Positions 42,846 through 53,457 of a DNA stretch of 64,000 nt are shown here, piece after piece. The notes under the pieces were generated by a model. The model did not search any database and was not told where the DNA came from. It was given only the letters and a program-made list of their open reading frames with translations. Source of the stretch: Roseicitreum antarcticum. Lineage in GTDB: Bacteria > Pseudomonadota > Alphaproteobacteria > Rhodobacterales > Rhodobacteraceae. The stretch lies in the NCBI RefSeq assembly GCF_014681765.1, contig NZ_CP061498.1, forward strand, positions 3,473,073 to 3,537,072. The letters are read 5' to 3'. The first letter of the stretch is position 1. The number at the start of each line of letters is the position of its first letter. A program made the position numbers and the translations under genes.

Positions 42846-43486
42846 ATGATCTGACCGAAACTCAGGAGGCGTGGTTCTATCCGCTGGCGATGGGTCAAAC
42901 GCTCTCCAATCATGATTGGGTGCCGTTGTTCGTCAGCCGGTTTCTGGGATCCGATTTCGTCATCAAGGCCTGCGCCGAGGGGCGGCGCGATGTGATCGGC
43001 ACCGCCGTGATCTTGTGGACGGCCTCCATCCGCCGCGACCCGGCAGGGACGCTGCCCGATGATGACGTGGTGCTGGCCGATCTGGCCAAGTTTGGCTCTG
43101 ACGTCGATGGTTGGCGGCGCGCGCGCGAACGGGGCGCGCTCTATGGCTGGCGACCCACCATTGTCGACGGCGCTGACCATGGGCGTCGTGCGTTTCTGGG
43201 GCATGATCTGATCGCGGATGAATGCGCGCGGATGTATTCGCGCAAGCAAGGCCGGGACCGGGCGCGGGTGGCCCAGAGCGAGGCCGTGGTTCGGTCGCGC
43301 GTACGGACCAAGCTAAGGGCAATGCAATTCAGCAAGCACGCCGACAACAGCGCGATCGTCGAAGCGGTGGCTGGCTGGCTGCGGCAAAGCGAGTTGTATG
43401 TGACCGACGACAATGTGCGTCTGGCGCTGTCAGAGGCTGTCACCGGGCCGCGTGTGGTCGGTGGGAATGGCGGTGAAATGCGGTGA
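42842..43486 (+). CDS. DUF1376-like phage replication-associated protein
   Basis: 214 residues: WFYPLAMGQTLSNHDWVPLF, GTAVILWTASIRRDPAGTLP and DDDVVLADLAKFGSDVDGWR resemble DUF1376 proteins that often stand where phages encode replication initiators. A basic middle (YSRKQGRDRARVAQSEAVVR) could bind DNA. Its stop codon lies within the TGAAAT repeat cluster that may be the replication origin. Confidence 0.65.
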   Translation: MNDLTETQEAWFYPLAMGQTLSNHDWVPLFVSRFLGSDFVIKACAEGRRDVIGTAVILWTASIRRDPAGTLPDDDVVLADLAKFGSDVDGWRRARERGALYGWRPTIVDGADHGRRAFLGHDLIADECARMYSRKQGRDRARVAQSEAVVRSRVRTKLRAMQFSKHADNSAIVEAVAGWLRQSELYVTDDNVRLALSEAVTGPRVVGGNGGEMR

Positions 43487-43542
43487 AATCCTGCTGAAAT
43501 CAACTGAAATCATTTCAGTAGTATTTCATTTCATTTCAGTTG
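43474..43542. repeat. Phased TGAAAT / ATTTCA repeat cluster, candidate phage origin or operator
   Basis: TGAAAT occurs at 43474, 43484, 43495 and 43505, spaced 10-11 bp (one helical turn). Then ATTTCA occurs at 43512, 43523, 43528 and 43533. CTGAAAT-C-ATTTCAG (43504-43518) is a perfect inverted repeat, and CAACTGAAAT/ATTTCAGTTG (43501-43510, 43533-43542) forms a larger one. Helically phased iterons next to a possible replication gene suggest an origin. A multi-site operator is the alternative. Confidence 0.65.
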
Positions 43543-43558
43543 GATTGCAGTTCGGTTT

Positions 43559-43579
43559 CAGGGCGTTTCGCCCTTTTTT
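43559..43579 (+). terminator. Intrinsic terminator of the early right operon
   Basis: Stem GGGCG-TTT-CGCCC (43561-43573) followed by six T. It lies directly after the repeat cluster and would separate the early genes from the late genes starting at 43712, so late expression probably needs antitermination or its own promoter. Confidence 0.85.
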
Positions 43580-43711
43580 CAAAGGCTCTGGTGCAATTGC
43601 CCTACAGGACAGGACAAGACAAAACCAGACAATACAAAACACCCTTATCCGCCAGATGGGCAGGGTTGCGCAGATTGAAGTCAAACAGTGCTGAGAACAG
43701 GAGGTGACGCG
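43580..43711. other. Spacer before late genes
   Basis: Contains a purine-rich low-complexity stretch (ACAGGACAGGACAAGACAAA, then CAGACAATACAAAACACC) with repeated ACA-type triplets, unusual in this GC-rich window. It may be a recognition site or late promoter; nothing definite. Confidence 0.3.
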
Positions 43712-44311
43712 ATGCAGACGGTGGAAACAGGCGGCAAGGCTGCCGTGCGCCAGCACCTGATCGGGCGGCTGACAGATGCGGGGCTGGTGCGTCCGAAGGG
43801 GATGACGGTGGACAAGCTGTCGGAGATGCAGGGGCGGCTGGTGGGCGCGCTGGCGTACATGGACCCGGAGAACCTGATGACGCTGGCTGAGGAAATGATG
43901 GGCATAGCGGGCGGCCCGCTGCGCAATCAGTGGCCGTCCGAAGTGATCGTGCGCAACCATGCCCACGGGTTGCAACCTCCACCGTTTGAACAGCCGCGCA
44001 TCGTGTCGTCCTGGCTGGCCAGCGTCGAGGGGCCGCAGGCCGAGGCGGGGGGCTGGCTGGTGCCGCTTTATCGGTTCTTGCGGCGGTATCGACGCCCACT
44101 GATGCCATACGACATGCGCTCAATACGCGATGAGGCGAATGAAGACAGCCGTCAGATTACGCTGATCAAGGGCCGCATCGCGCGCGGGTCAGCGTCGGAT
44201 GGGGATCGGGCGTGGCTCGTGGAGTGGCAGCGTGATGAGGCCGAGGCGCGGCGCATCGTGCGCGACGGTGCTGCGCGCCGTGCCGAGGGTGATGGGGTAA
44301 CTGATGCTTGA
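43712..44311 (+). CDS. Phage hypothetical protein, first late-region gene
   Basis: 199 residues from MQTVETGGKAAVRQHLIGRL, preceded by a perfect AGGAGGTGA. Helical throughout: GMTVDKLSEMQGRLVGALAY, ENLMTLAEEMMGIAGGPLRN, then IVSSWLASVEGPQAEAGGWL. No motif recognised. It overlaps the next gene by 8 bp. Confidence 0.7.
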   Translation: MQTVETGGKAAVRQHLIGRLTDAGLVRPKGMTVDKLSEMQGRLVGALAYMDPENLMTLAEEMMGIAGGPLRNQWPSEVIVRNHAHGLQPPPFEQPRIVSSWLASVEGPQAEAGGWLVPLYRFLRRYRRPLMPYDMRSIRDEANEDSRQITLIKGRIARGSASDGDRAWLVEWQRDEAEARRIVRDGAARRAEGDGVTDA

Positions 44312-44993
44312 GGCCGTCAAAGGACCGAGAGGTGAGGAGATGGCACGATGCACCTGCACAGGCTGTGGCCGAGTCAAAGATGTCCGTGCAGCCCACGGTG
44401 TGACCAACAAACGGATTATGGTCAGCGGGCTGACAAGCATGAAGCTCGGCAAGCCCGGACAAGCCATCAAGAAGATCGAAGCCCAAGGATGGCATTCGAT
44501 CTCCAAGAAAATCTACTGCCCAAATTGCGTCGAAGCGCGCCGATCAAAGGAGATATTGCACATGGACACTGCCCCCGCGAGCACCAACGTGGCCCAGATC
44601 GCACCGCGTCAGCCCACGCCGAAACAGAAGCGCGAAATCATCGGCATTCTGGAGGTGTGCTACGATGATGAAGCTAAACGCTACAAAGGCGGTGACACGG
44701 ACAAAAGCGTTGCAGATATCCTTGGTGAGGGCGTCATGCTTGGATGGGTCTCCTCGATCCGAGAGGAGATGTTTGGCCCGGATGGCGGCAACGCCGAGAT
44801 GGATGAGGTCGCAACTCAGGTCCGTGATCTCGTGGCATCAGTGAGGGTCCACGAGCAGAAGGTTTTGGATCACGCGGAAAAGGCGCGTGAGCATGCTGAC
44901 GCCGTCGTCAAGTTCGGTGATCATGCCCGCGTGTTGCTCAAGCGCGTCGAGACAATCAAGAAGTCTGTCGGCCCCAAGGCGGCGGGCGCGTAA
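44304..44993 (+). CDS. Phage protein with N-terminal Cys4 zinc site
   Basis: 229 residues: CTCTGCGRVKDV and, ~40 residues on, YCPNCVEARR form a probable four-Cys zinc site. The C-terminal half is a long charged helix (LVASVRVHEQKVLDHAEKAR, DHARVLLKRVETIKKSV) likely to be coiled coil. No known family. Confidence 0.65.
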   Translation: MLEAVKGPRGEEMARCTCTGCGRVKDVRAAHGVTNKRIMVSGLTSMKLGKPGQAIKKIEAQGWHSISKKIYCPNCVEARRSKEILHMDTAPASTNVAQIAPRQPTPKQKREIIGILEVCYDDEAKRYKGGDTDKSVADILGEGVMLGWVSSIREEMFGPDGGNAEMDEVATQVRDLVASVRVHEQKVLDHAEKAREHADAVVKFGDHARVLLKRVETIKKSVGPKAAGA

Positions 44994-45653
44994 TGGGTGC
45001 GTTCGCGATGCGGTTTGAGGATGCGGCGCGGTGCGCCGGCGGGGCAGGTCGAGGTGGGCGTGGTGGCGCTTCTGGAATGGGCGTTCGCGGTGGAGTTTGC
45101 GCAGCTGGAGTTTGATGAGATGGCGGCGACCTCGGGGGCAGGGCGCGTCGGGGTCGGCAATGAGTACCTGCTGATGCAGTGCGCGATGGTTGGCTGCACG
45201 ATCGACGGCGGTGGCCGGTCGCTGCCGCATGACGATGCCGACATCGTGGCGTCCATCGTGGCCGGCTGCCGGTGATCCATGGCGGGCGCGGCATGGCGGT
45301 GTCGTTTGCCGAACTGGCGCGCACGCGCGGTGCCCGACTGGATGCGCGACGCCCGCCCGCGCGTGGTGCCGCGCGAATGGCGGCAGCACAAGCACGGCGT
45401 GTTTGCGGCGACGCGGGTCTGCGGGACCGTGCAGGAACACAGCCGCAAGCGCGGGTTGGTGACCCGCGATGTGATGTGCTGCGACGTGCTGATAACGCCG
45501 ACGGCACATCAGATCGAGGCGGCGCGGGCGCGCTACAGCGCATGGTGGCGGGCGTTGCGGGCGGTTCGTGATCAGCTCGCGCGCGCAAGTCTGGACCGCT
45601 GGTTGGTCACTGATGCCATGCCTCCGCGCGCGCCATGGCAAAAAAGATGTTGA
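44993..45653 (+). pseudogene. Phage hypothetical protein, frame-broken
   Basis: Pieces in three frames read as one protein: MRFEDAARCA, EVGVVALLEWAFAVEFAQLE, QCAMVGCTIDGGGRSLPHDD, then MAVSFAELARTR, VPDWMRDARPRVVPREWRQH, RVCGTVQEHSRKRGLVTRDV and HQIEAARARYSAWWRALRAV. At least three single-base breaks (about 45030, 45270, 45335). Position just before the packaging genes. Function unknown. Confidence 0.55.
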
Positions 45654-45743
45654 CTTAAATCTCACTGTATGGACAAAGTGCCAACAGAACAATTGCGTCC
45701 GGAGGGTACCCCCCTGCCGGGCGTTTTGCGTTGTGGGGTGCCC

Positions 45744-46460
45744 ATGTCGATGATGATGCGGCTTGATGCCACAGATTTCATCCGCAGGTCAGGTGCCTTT
45801 GTCGACCGGCAATTGCCGCAGATCGAGGTGTGGGCGCTGAACTGGACTGCAGACGATGCGCTGGCGGGGTTCAGGACAAGATGAAAGTCGAGTTTGATCG
45901 CCCACGCGCTGGACGCTGAATGCCTTCCAGGTCTGGCGGGCCACCAAATCGAAACGTGTGGCAATGGTGCAGGAGCGACCCAGCGTTGCGCGGCGGCATT
46001 ACCTGAAGGTCCAGAACAAGGGCGGCGCGCGGCCCCAGACAGCGTTGGAGCGGCTGATCGATGATCGGGTCATCAGCGACACGATCATCCGGGCTGTGAT
46101 CCCGACCCAAAATGCGCGCTTGAATTCCTACGGCAACTGGTCGCGGGGGAACGCAATCAGGTCGTGTCCTCGATTGGTGCGCAGCGTAGTGGCGCTGCCT
46201 CGATCGCAGCGGCGTCAAAGACGCGGGGCCGCAAGCGTGGGCGCGCCTCGCTTGTACCAAAGCCCGGGCAGTTGTCGCCGGGTATCTGGAAGCGAACTGC
46301 AGGTGGACGGCTGCCATGGTTGCCCTCTTTGATGATGCGCGCCGGTCTACAAGCCGCGTCTGGATTTTGAAGGAGCGGTAGCCAAGGCATATCGGGAAAA
46401 GCTGGAAGGAAATCTGCGCAAGGCCTTCGCCCGTGCAGTCCGGACACGCGTTAGCCCCCG
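45744..46460 (+). pseudogene. Phage head-tail or minor tail protein (gpZ-like), frame-broken
   Basis: Segments MRLDATDFIRRSGAFVDRQL, VWRATKSKRVAMVQERPSVA, GARPQTALERLIDDRVISDT and SYGNWSRG, then KKRGRASLVPKPGQLSPGIW-type residues, occur in order across several frames. They match a phage protein I recall from Rhodobacteraceae prophages, encoded just before the small terminase. Five or so one-base breaks. Identification as tail-completion protein is tentative. Confidence 0.5.
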
Positions 46461-46572
46461 GGCCCCCGTTTGGTCCTTCCGACGCCTCCCAGCGGTAATT
46501 CGCACCGCGGTAGTTTGTCGGGGGTTAACAATCAGCAAAGCCTTAACACGCGCTTGTTAAGTGGAAAGGGCC

Positions 46573-47181
46573 ATGGGCAACTTAACCGCATCCGACATCG
46601 CCAACCACTTTGACGTGTCGCGCGCCCGGGTCAGTCAGTGGGTGAGCGAGGGGAAACTTGATGGGTGCTATCAAGGCGAGGGTCGATCCGCCGCTTTGAT
46701 GCTGCGGCAGTCGCGACAGCACTTGGCAAGACGCTGGACCCCGGCCAGCTGATGGCAACGGCGCGCAGACCAGGCGCCAGATCCGGTCGCAGGGTTCTGA
46801 CGCGCCGACGCCCGCCCCGAAGAAAGATGCGCTGCTCGCTGCATCCGACCCTGACCGCTATGAACTGGCCCGGATCCAGAACGCCGAAGAAGACGCGCGG
46901 CGCAAGCGGCGCGACAACCAGCGTGATGAGGGCGCTGGGTCCTGGCTGAAGAAGTGCAGCGCCAAAGTGCCAAGGCACTGGCGCAAGAGATTGCGCAGTT
47001 CGAAACCGTGCTTCGCGATGGTGCCCGGGCGGTGGCTGACCGCTTTGGCGTCGATTACCGCGAGGCTCGCGCGCTGCTGATGGATCTGTGGCGCACCCAT
47101 CGTGTCATCCGCACCGATCGCCTGACAGAGCAGGTGGCATCGGTCGACATGAGCGCTGCGGAAATGGAGGATGACGCATAG
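46573..47181 (+). pseudogene. Small terminase subunit (Nu1-like), frame-broken
   Basis: Start MGNLTASDIANHFDVSRARV: a Nu1/gp1-type helix-turn-helix (SRARVSQWVSEGKLDGCYQG), then an RRFDAAAVATALGKTLDPGQL piece in the next frame, and the C-terminal helical part QRQSAKALAQEIAQFETVLR, GVDYREARALLMDLWRTHRV. Three one-base breaks. It would recognise the cos/pac site and hand DNA to the large subunit encoded immediately downstream. Confidence 0.7.
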
Positions 47182-49195
47182 ATGGGTTTCCTGTCATCGG
47201 CGGAGGCATGTGTGCTGCGGGGTCTTGCCGCTGCCATGATGCCACCGCACCGCCTGACATCACCCGCTGGTGCCAGGACAATATCGTATTTGATAGCGCA
47301 GCCCTTTCCGGGTCCGTTCAACATCATCGCTTCCGTTCTTGCGGGAAATCCACGAGGTGCTGAACTGAACATCCTGCCGGCGAGTGACGCTGCGCGATCG
47401 GCGCAGTTTGGCAAAAGGTATCGGTTCTGATCCGACACTGCGGCGTGGCACGAATACGGTCCGCTCGACAGTCTGGTCGTGCATCCGACATCATCGTCCG
47501 CGACCGAGTGGGTGCGCACGAAATGGATGCCTTTCGCCGGTCCGCGCCGTCCCTGCGCGACGTGTTCGGCGATGGTCGGGGCGAACAGACGGACACGCTG
47601 CACAATCAGGAAACCTGCGGCGCGACGGCACCCTGAAGGTCACCAGCGCGGATCGCCGGATGATCTGGCGGGCACCACCCGCCGCCTGGTGTTGATGGAT
47701 GATGTGGCAAAATTCGAGATGACGCCAAGGCGATCCGGAACAGATGGCGATCAGCCGGGCATCGGGGTTTGATGAGGCGAAGATCGTGCGCATGTCGACG
47801 CCGCAGGTGGCGGGGACCTGTCGCATCACCCGGGCGTTCAAACGCTCGGACCAGCGGCACTATCATGTGCCATGTCCGTTCTGCGGGCACTTTGCACCGT
47901 TTCTGTGGGAGAACTTTCGCCGCAACATTGACCCGGACCGGCTGCATGCTGCGGGCTTTACCTGTGATGAATGCGGGTCGGTGATCGACCATTCGCACAA
48001 GGCGCGCATGGTGTCTGCCGGGCGTTGGGTTGCCCATAATCCACAGGGCGACCACCCGGGCTTCCATCTGTGGCGCGCCTATGTGCCCCAGCGTGACTGG
48101 GCATCTATCGCCGTGGAATACGCGCAGGCCACTGGTCTGACCAACACAACGTCGGGGGTCGAGGATCTGCCCGCCGTGCAGATTGCGTCTGAATCGCAAA
48201 CCGAACAGACCTTCTGGAACGACGTACTGGGCCTGCCGTTTGAACAGGCCACCAAGGGACCCGATTGGGAGAAGCTGCGCGACCGGGTGGAGAGTTGCGA
48301 AGACGGGACGTTCTTGCCGATGGGCCGCGTGCCCGCCTGTGGCGTGATTTTGGCGGCTGGTGTCGACTGCCAGCTGGATCGGCTCGAGGTAACGATCGCG
48401 GCTTTTGGGCGCCAGCATCGACGGTGGGTGATCGAGCATCGCATTATTCCCTATCACATCGGGGATGAAGAGGGCCGCCATGCCCTCGATGCGCTGCTCA
48501 AGTCCAGCTGGCGCACCACGCTGGGCCAGCCCCTGACGCTGGATATTCTGGCGATTGATGAGGGCGCCTACACCGACGCGGTTCTGGACTGGGCGAAGCG
48601 CCATCCGTGGGCGCGCGTCATCACGGTGAAAGGGTCGAGCAGTGCCAACGGCCCGACCATCCGCCCGCAAACCGACCGGAAGGTCAGCGGGCGGGTGGTC
48701 AGGAACCAGCGCCGCCGCTGGTTGCTCAATGTCAGTCAGATGAAGGCTGATTTCTACGGGTGGCTGGAAAAGGTTGATCCCGCCGCGCGTGGCTTCGTGT
48801 CGATCGCGCGCGGCATCGGGGATGAGTATTTCCGCCAGATCACCGCCGAGGTGCGTGTGCTCAAGCGCGGCAGTTCGGGCGTGATGGTGTCGCGCTGGGA
48901 ACTGGTCGAGCCGACGCGTCGCAATGAGGCGCTGGACACGATGATCTACGCAGAGGCTGGGGCGCGCAAGCGCGGATGGACCTCGATGACTGATGAACAA
49001 TGGGGGGTCCTTGAGGCTGAGCGCAGCATTGTGCCCAGCGATGGGCAGCCCGATCTCTTCGACGCTGCGGTGCCGGTCGTTCCCCTGTCGACGCAGGCAA
49101 CCGCGACGGTACCTCGCGCGGATCCCGCTGGCGCACCGGCAGCGAAGCCTGAACCTGCCATGCCGTGGATCCCCACGCGCAAGAACTGGATTTGA
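47182..49195 (+). pseudogene. Large terminase subunit, GpA family, frame-broken in the ATPase part
   Basis: Start MGFLSSAEACVLRGLAAAMM. From 47744 on the frame is intact for 483 codons: FDEAKIVRMSTPQVAGTCRI, the zinc-binding CPFCGHFAPFLW ... CDECGSVIDHS, the nuclease region VDCQLDRLEVTIAAFGRQHR, DEGAYTDAVLDWAKRHPWAR and IVPSDGQPDLFD. Before 47744 the N-terminal ATPase is scrambled by at least five indels, so the Walker A lysine cannot be seen. The protein cuts and translocates DNA into the capsid. Confidence 0.85.
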
Positions 49196-49199
49196 CCTG

Positions 49200-49397
49200 A
49201 TGCCCATTTGGACAATCGAGCAATATCAGAACCTCTGCGGCATGCTGGCTAAGGGGATCACCAAAGCGCAGATCAATGGCGAGAGTGTCGAGTTTCGCAG
49301 CCTCGATGAAATGGTGCGCATCAAGGCGATGATGGAACGCGCCCTGGGCCTCGCCCCGGCCATTGGCCCCAGCTACCCAAGCTATCAGAAAGGCTGA
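49200..49397 (+). CDS. gpW-like head-tail joining protein
   Basis: 65 residues: MPIWTIEQYQNLCGMLAKGI, then GESVEFRSLDEMVRIKAMME. Length, helix-hairpin-helix pattern and position between terminase and portal match lambda gpW, the head-completion protein. The start overlaps the terminase stop region (TGATG). Confidence 0.75.
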   Translation: MPIWTIEQYQNLCGMLAKGITKAQINGESVEFRSLDEMVRIKAMMERALGLAPAIGPSYPSYQKG

Positions 49398-49400
49398 CCG

Positions 49401-50876
49401 ATGAACGCGATCGAACGCGCCATCGCGACTGTCGCCCCGTCCTGGGCGGCAAGGCGCGCCCGTGCCCGCCTGGCGGTCGCGCAATATGATGCTGTGAAGC
49501 TGGGGCACCGCGCCGGGTCGCTGCGCGCCAGTCGGGGTGACGCCGATGCCTCCAGCGGCGCGCGCACCAAGTTGGCGTTCTTTGCGCGCGACATGGTGCG
49601 CAACACGCCGTTTGCGACCAGTGCCCAAGCGGTGATCGCGGGCGCCGTCACCGGGGACGGCATCATCCCGAAGGTTCTGGTCGACAAGCGGATCAACGAT
49701 ACTGTCGCCGGGCGTATCAAGAAGCGCGGGTTGATGTGGATCGAGCGCCATTTCGACACCACGGCCATCGATAGGCGCGGACAGTTGAACCTCTACGGCC
49801 TGCAGCGGCTGGTCATCAACACGGTGGTCGACGCAGGCGAATGCCTCGTGCGCTTGCACCGAGACAGCCTTGTAGAGGGGTGCCTGCCGTTCCAGGTCGA
49901 GGTGCTGGAACCCGACTATCTCGATGCCACCCGCTGGGGCACAACTGCCGATGGCAGCGAAATCCGCCAGGGCGTGGAATATGATGCTGAAGGCCAGCGC
50001 GTGGCCTATTGGATATTCCCCCAGCATCCCGGCTCGGATTCCGTGATGCACCCGGCATCGGGCGTGTCGATGCGCGTGCCCGCAGCGGAGATGTTGCACA
50101 TCTACCGGCTGGATCGTCCGGGACAGAGCCGTGGGGTCAGTTGGTTCGCGCCTGTCATGTTGCGGCTGCAGGATCTGGCGGACCATGAGGATGCCCAGTT
50201 ACTGCGCCAGAAGATCGCGGCCTGCTTCGCGGCATTCAGAACAGGCGGCAGCGGAGAGGCAAAGACACCGGACACGATCATGCCGGGCGCGATCTACGAC
50301 CTGGGTGACAGTGAACAGATCAGCTTTGCCGCGCCCCCAGGGGTTGAGGCTTATGACGAATTCACCCGGTCGGTCCTGCGGTCTGTGGCTGCCGGTCTGG
50401 GCATTACCTACGAGGACCTGACCGGCGACATGGCGCAGGTGAACTTCTCGTCGGCCCGGATGGGGCGGCTGAAGATGGATCAGAACGTCAGCACCTGGCA
50501 GCACCTGATGATGATCCCGCAAATGATGGCGCCGCTGGCTGGCCTGTTCATGGACGCATGGCAAGAGGTCGATGAAGAGCGTCTGGGCTTAGACATCTGG
50601 GCCGAGATCAAACTGGACTGGGTGCCGCCGCGCAGGGTGATCGTGGACCCGGCCCGTGAATTCGACGCGATCATAACCGCAGTGCAGGGCGGTCTGATGT
50701 CGCGCCAGCAGGCAGTGCGCAGCTTCGGGGTCGATGTCGAGCGTCTGAACGAAGAGCTGATCGAGGACGCCCGCTTTTGCGATGCGAACAGCCTGATCCT
50801 GCGCACGGATGCGCGCAACGGTGTGCCGGGGGCCGCCCCGCCGGTCTTGAAAGACAAGGAAATCAAGGATGAATGA
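49401..50876 (+). CDS. Lambda-family phage portal protein
   Basis: 491 residues, intact: ARARLAVAQYDAVKLGHRAG, ARDMVRNTPFATSAQAVIAG, GLMWIERHFDTTAIDRRGQL and GVSWFAPVMLRLQDLADHED are hallmark lambda-type portal regions, and LGITYEDLTGDMAQVNFSSA is the conserved crown segment. It forms the dodecameric DNA gate at the capsid vertex. It overlaps the protease-capsid gene by 8 bp. Confidence 0.93.
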   Translation: MNAIERAIATVAPSWAARRARARLAVAQYDAVKLGHRAGSLRASRGDADASSGARTKLAFFARDMVRNTPFATSAQAVIAGAVTGDGIIPKVLVDKRINDTVAGRIKKRGLMWIERHFDTTAIDRRGQLNLYGLQRLVINTVVDAGECLVRLHRDSLVEGCLPFQVEVLEPDYLDATRWGTTADGSEIRQGVEYDAEGQRVAYWIFPQHPGSDSVMHPASGVSMRVPAAEMLHIYRLDRPGQSRGVSWFAPVMLRLQDLADHEDAQLLRQKIAACFAAFRTGGSGEAKTPDTIMPGAIYDLGDSEQISFAAPPGVEAYDEFTRSVLRSVAAGLGITYEDLTGDMAQVNFSSARMGRLKMDQNVSTWQHLMMIPQMMAPLAGLFMDAWQEVDEERLGLDIWAEIKLDWVPPRRVIVDPAREFDAIITAVQGGLMSRQQAVRSFGVDVERLNEELIEDARFCDANSLILRTDARNGVPGAAPPVLKDKEIKDE

Positions 50877-53032
50877 ACTTCTGCTTTACGGCTCGGTTGG
50901 GCAATCGTTCTGGGATGAAGAGCACTTTACCCCAGCTCAGGTGCGCGCGGACCTCAAGACGTTTACCGGTCCGGTGACAATACGCATCAACTCGGGCGGT
51001 GGCATCGCCACCGATGGGCAGGCGATCTACACCGCGCTCAAGGACTACCCGGACGCGATACATGTCGTCATTGACGGGATCGCGGCCTCGGCTGCCAGCC
51101 TGATCGCGATGGCAGGCGACACGATCACCATGCCGATCGGCTCGATCATGATGATCCACGATCCGGCAAACTGGTTTGTCGAGGGGCGCGGGACCGAGGC
51201 GGACCACCTGCGCTCGGCGGCAAACCTGCGCACCCTGTCCAATGCCTACGCCAAGATCTACGCCGCGCGCGCCGACATTCCCGTGGAAGAGGCGCGCGAA
51301 ATCATGCGCGCCGAGACGTATCTCGATGGCGCCGAGGCGCTGGCAGCAGGTTTTGCCACCAGCAGCGATGATGAGATCGAGGCGACCGCGTTCGCGGCGT
51401 TCGATTACGGTATCTACGACCATGCCCCCCAAGGGCTGATGGCGGTGGCCGGGGCGCGGCCCCGCGCTGCGCCGCGCGCGAAGGTGTTGGCCATGTTGGC
51501 CGGCACACCCCCAACCACAACCACCAAGCCGAAAGGGAAACCCATGGCAAAGACTGCAGCAAAGACCGCGCCCAAAGCGCCCGCCAAAACCACTGCCAGC
51601 ACCAAAGAGGATCAGATCGAGGCCGAGGAAGATGACCTGATGGTCGAGGATGATCCTGAAGCCGTCGATCAGGAGGATGACCCGACCACAGACACCACGG
51701 CAGATGCGGAGATCGATGAGCCTGACGCCGAGGAAGACGAAGTCGAAGATGATGAGGTCGAGGATGAACCCGCAGTTGCCCGTGCGGCGGCCGTCGGGGT
51801 GCTGGCCTATTGCGAGCGCAACAACCTGCCGATGGCGTCGGCCCGCAGCTATATCTCGCGCGGTCTGACCGTGGCGCAAATCAATGCCGAACGCGGCGGA
51901 AAGGACAAGAAAGTGCGCATCAACCCCCATGGCCCTCGGCCCGCATCACGCGCGATGAGGTCGAAACCCGCCGCACCGGCATCGAGGGCGCGATCGTCGC
52001 CCGCCTGTCGCGTGATCGCATGGTGAACGGCCCCGCCCGCGATTACATGGCGCTGAGCCTGCCCGAAATGGCGGCAATGTCGGCGGGCCAGCGTGGGCGT
52101 GTGCAGCGTGGCGCGGGTGAACTGCGCGCCATTGAGATGGCGTTCGGGTCGCACTCGGTCAGCGACTTCCCGGCGATCTTTGAAAACGCGCTGAACAAGC
52201 GGCTGTCGCAAGCCTATCAATCTGCCCAGCCGACCTACCGCGCGATCGCCGAGCGCATCGACATGAGCGACTTCCGCCCCACGCCGATTGCGGCGATTGG
52301 TGACTGGCCCACCCTGATGCCCATCGGCGAAGGTGGTGAAATCAAGTCCGGCACGGTCGGTGACAAGTCGGAAATCGTGGCGTTGGCCGCCTATGGGCGC
52401 AAGTTCCATATCAGTCGCCAGATGATGGTGAACGATGATCTGGGCGCGATCGACCGCTTGCTGTCCACGCGTGGTCGGGCCGTGGCGGCGTTCGAGGATC
52501 AGCTGTTCTATGCGATGCTTCTTGCCGGGGCGGGCAGCGATGGCCCGACCCTGCGGGAAACCGGGCGCCAGGTGTTCAATGCCAGCGACAAGACCAAGGC
52601 GGCGAGCGCAGCTGCGATCACTCCGGCTGCGGTTGCCAAGGGGTTCGAGGCGATGATGCAGCGCAAGGGCGTGGGCAAGGATGATCCGTTCCTTGCGATC
52701 ACACCTTCGATCCTGCTGGTGGGCCCGCAGCAGCTGTTCGCAGCGCAACAGTTGGTTGCCCCCATCCAGGCGGCGCAGGCTGACAATGTGAACCCTATGT
52801 CAGCGCGCTGCAGGTCGTCGCTTCGCCCTATATCACCGGCAACGGGTGGTACCTGCTGGCTGATCCCGGCAGCGCGCCGGTGTTCATGTATGGCTACCTG
52901 CAGGGCGAGGAAGGCCCGCGCATGCGCATGGATGAACCTTTCGGCCAGCAGGGCCTTGGCTATTCGGTTGAACTCGATTTCGCCAGCGGCGCGACCGACT
53001 ATCGCGGCGGCTACAAGAACGCGGGCGGGTAA
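50869..53032 (+). pseudogene. ClpP-like prohead protease fused to major capsid protein, two one-base frame breaks
   Basis: The N-terminal ClpP/S49-like protease contains IRINSGGGIATDGQAIYTAL, IDGIAASAASLIAMAGD (nucleophile Ser) and MMIHDPANWFVEG (His). A Lys/Pro and very acidic linker follows (51480-51790: EEDDLMVEDDPEAVDQEDD). The HK97-type capsid domain contains YRAIAERIDMSDFRPTPIA, LMPIGEGGEIKSGTVGD and FLAITPSILLVGPQQLFAAQ. Breaks are one missing C in GGCCCTCGG (about 51946) and in ACCCTATGTC (about 52796). Afterwards YLLADPGSAPVFMYGYLQGE and GLGYSVELDFASGATDYRGG finish the capsid. The acidic linker probably acts as scaffold. Confidence 0.88.
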
Positions 53033-53128
53033 CCCCACCAGCCTGACACGATGACCACCAGGACGGGCGGCCAAGGGCTGCCCGTTTGTCATTTCAGCGC
53101 CCTGAACGGGCAGATACAGAGGAAAGCC

Positions 53129-53457
53129 ATGAAGAACTTTATGCAAATCGGCGAGGTTGTGTCGCTTGCGGCACCGCGCGATGTCACATCCGGGGAGGGC
53201 ATGCTGGTCGGCAAGGTGTTCGGCATTGCCGTGCATGATGCGGCCAGCGGTGCCCCGGTTGAGGTGCAGCGGCGCGGCGTCTACACCCATGCCAAGACCA
53301 GCGCGCAGGCGCCGTGGGCGCGGCCGTCTACTGGGACAACACGAACTTCGTGTTCACCACCACCAGCTCGGGCAACACCCTTGTCGGCGCGGCTCTCGCC
53401 GCCGCCGTCAACCCCAGCGCAACCGGCACCGTGCTGTTGGACGGCACGGTACGCTGA
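53129..53457 (+). pseudogene. Capsid cement/decoration protein (DUF2190), one frame break
   Basis: Start MKNFMQIGEVVSLAAPRDVT, then LVGKVFGIAVHDAASGAPVE and RRGVYTHAKTSAQA. The frame slips at about 53320 and continues as AVYWDNTNFVFTTTSSGNTL ... NPSATGTVLLDGTVR. DUF2190 proteins stabilise capsids. Located right after the capsid gene, as expected. Confidence 0.8.
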
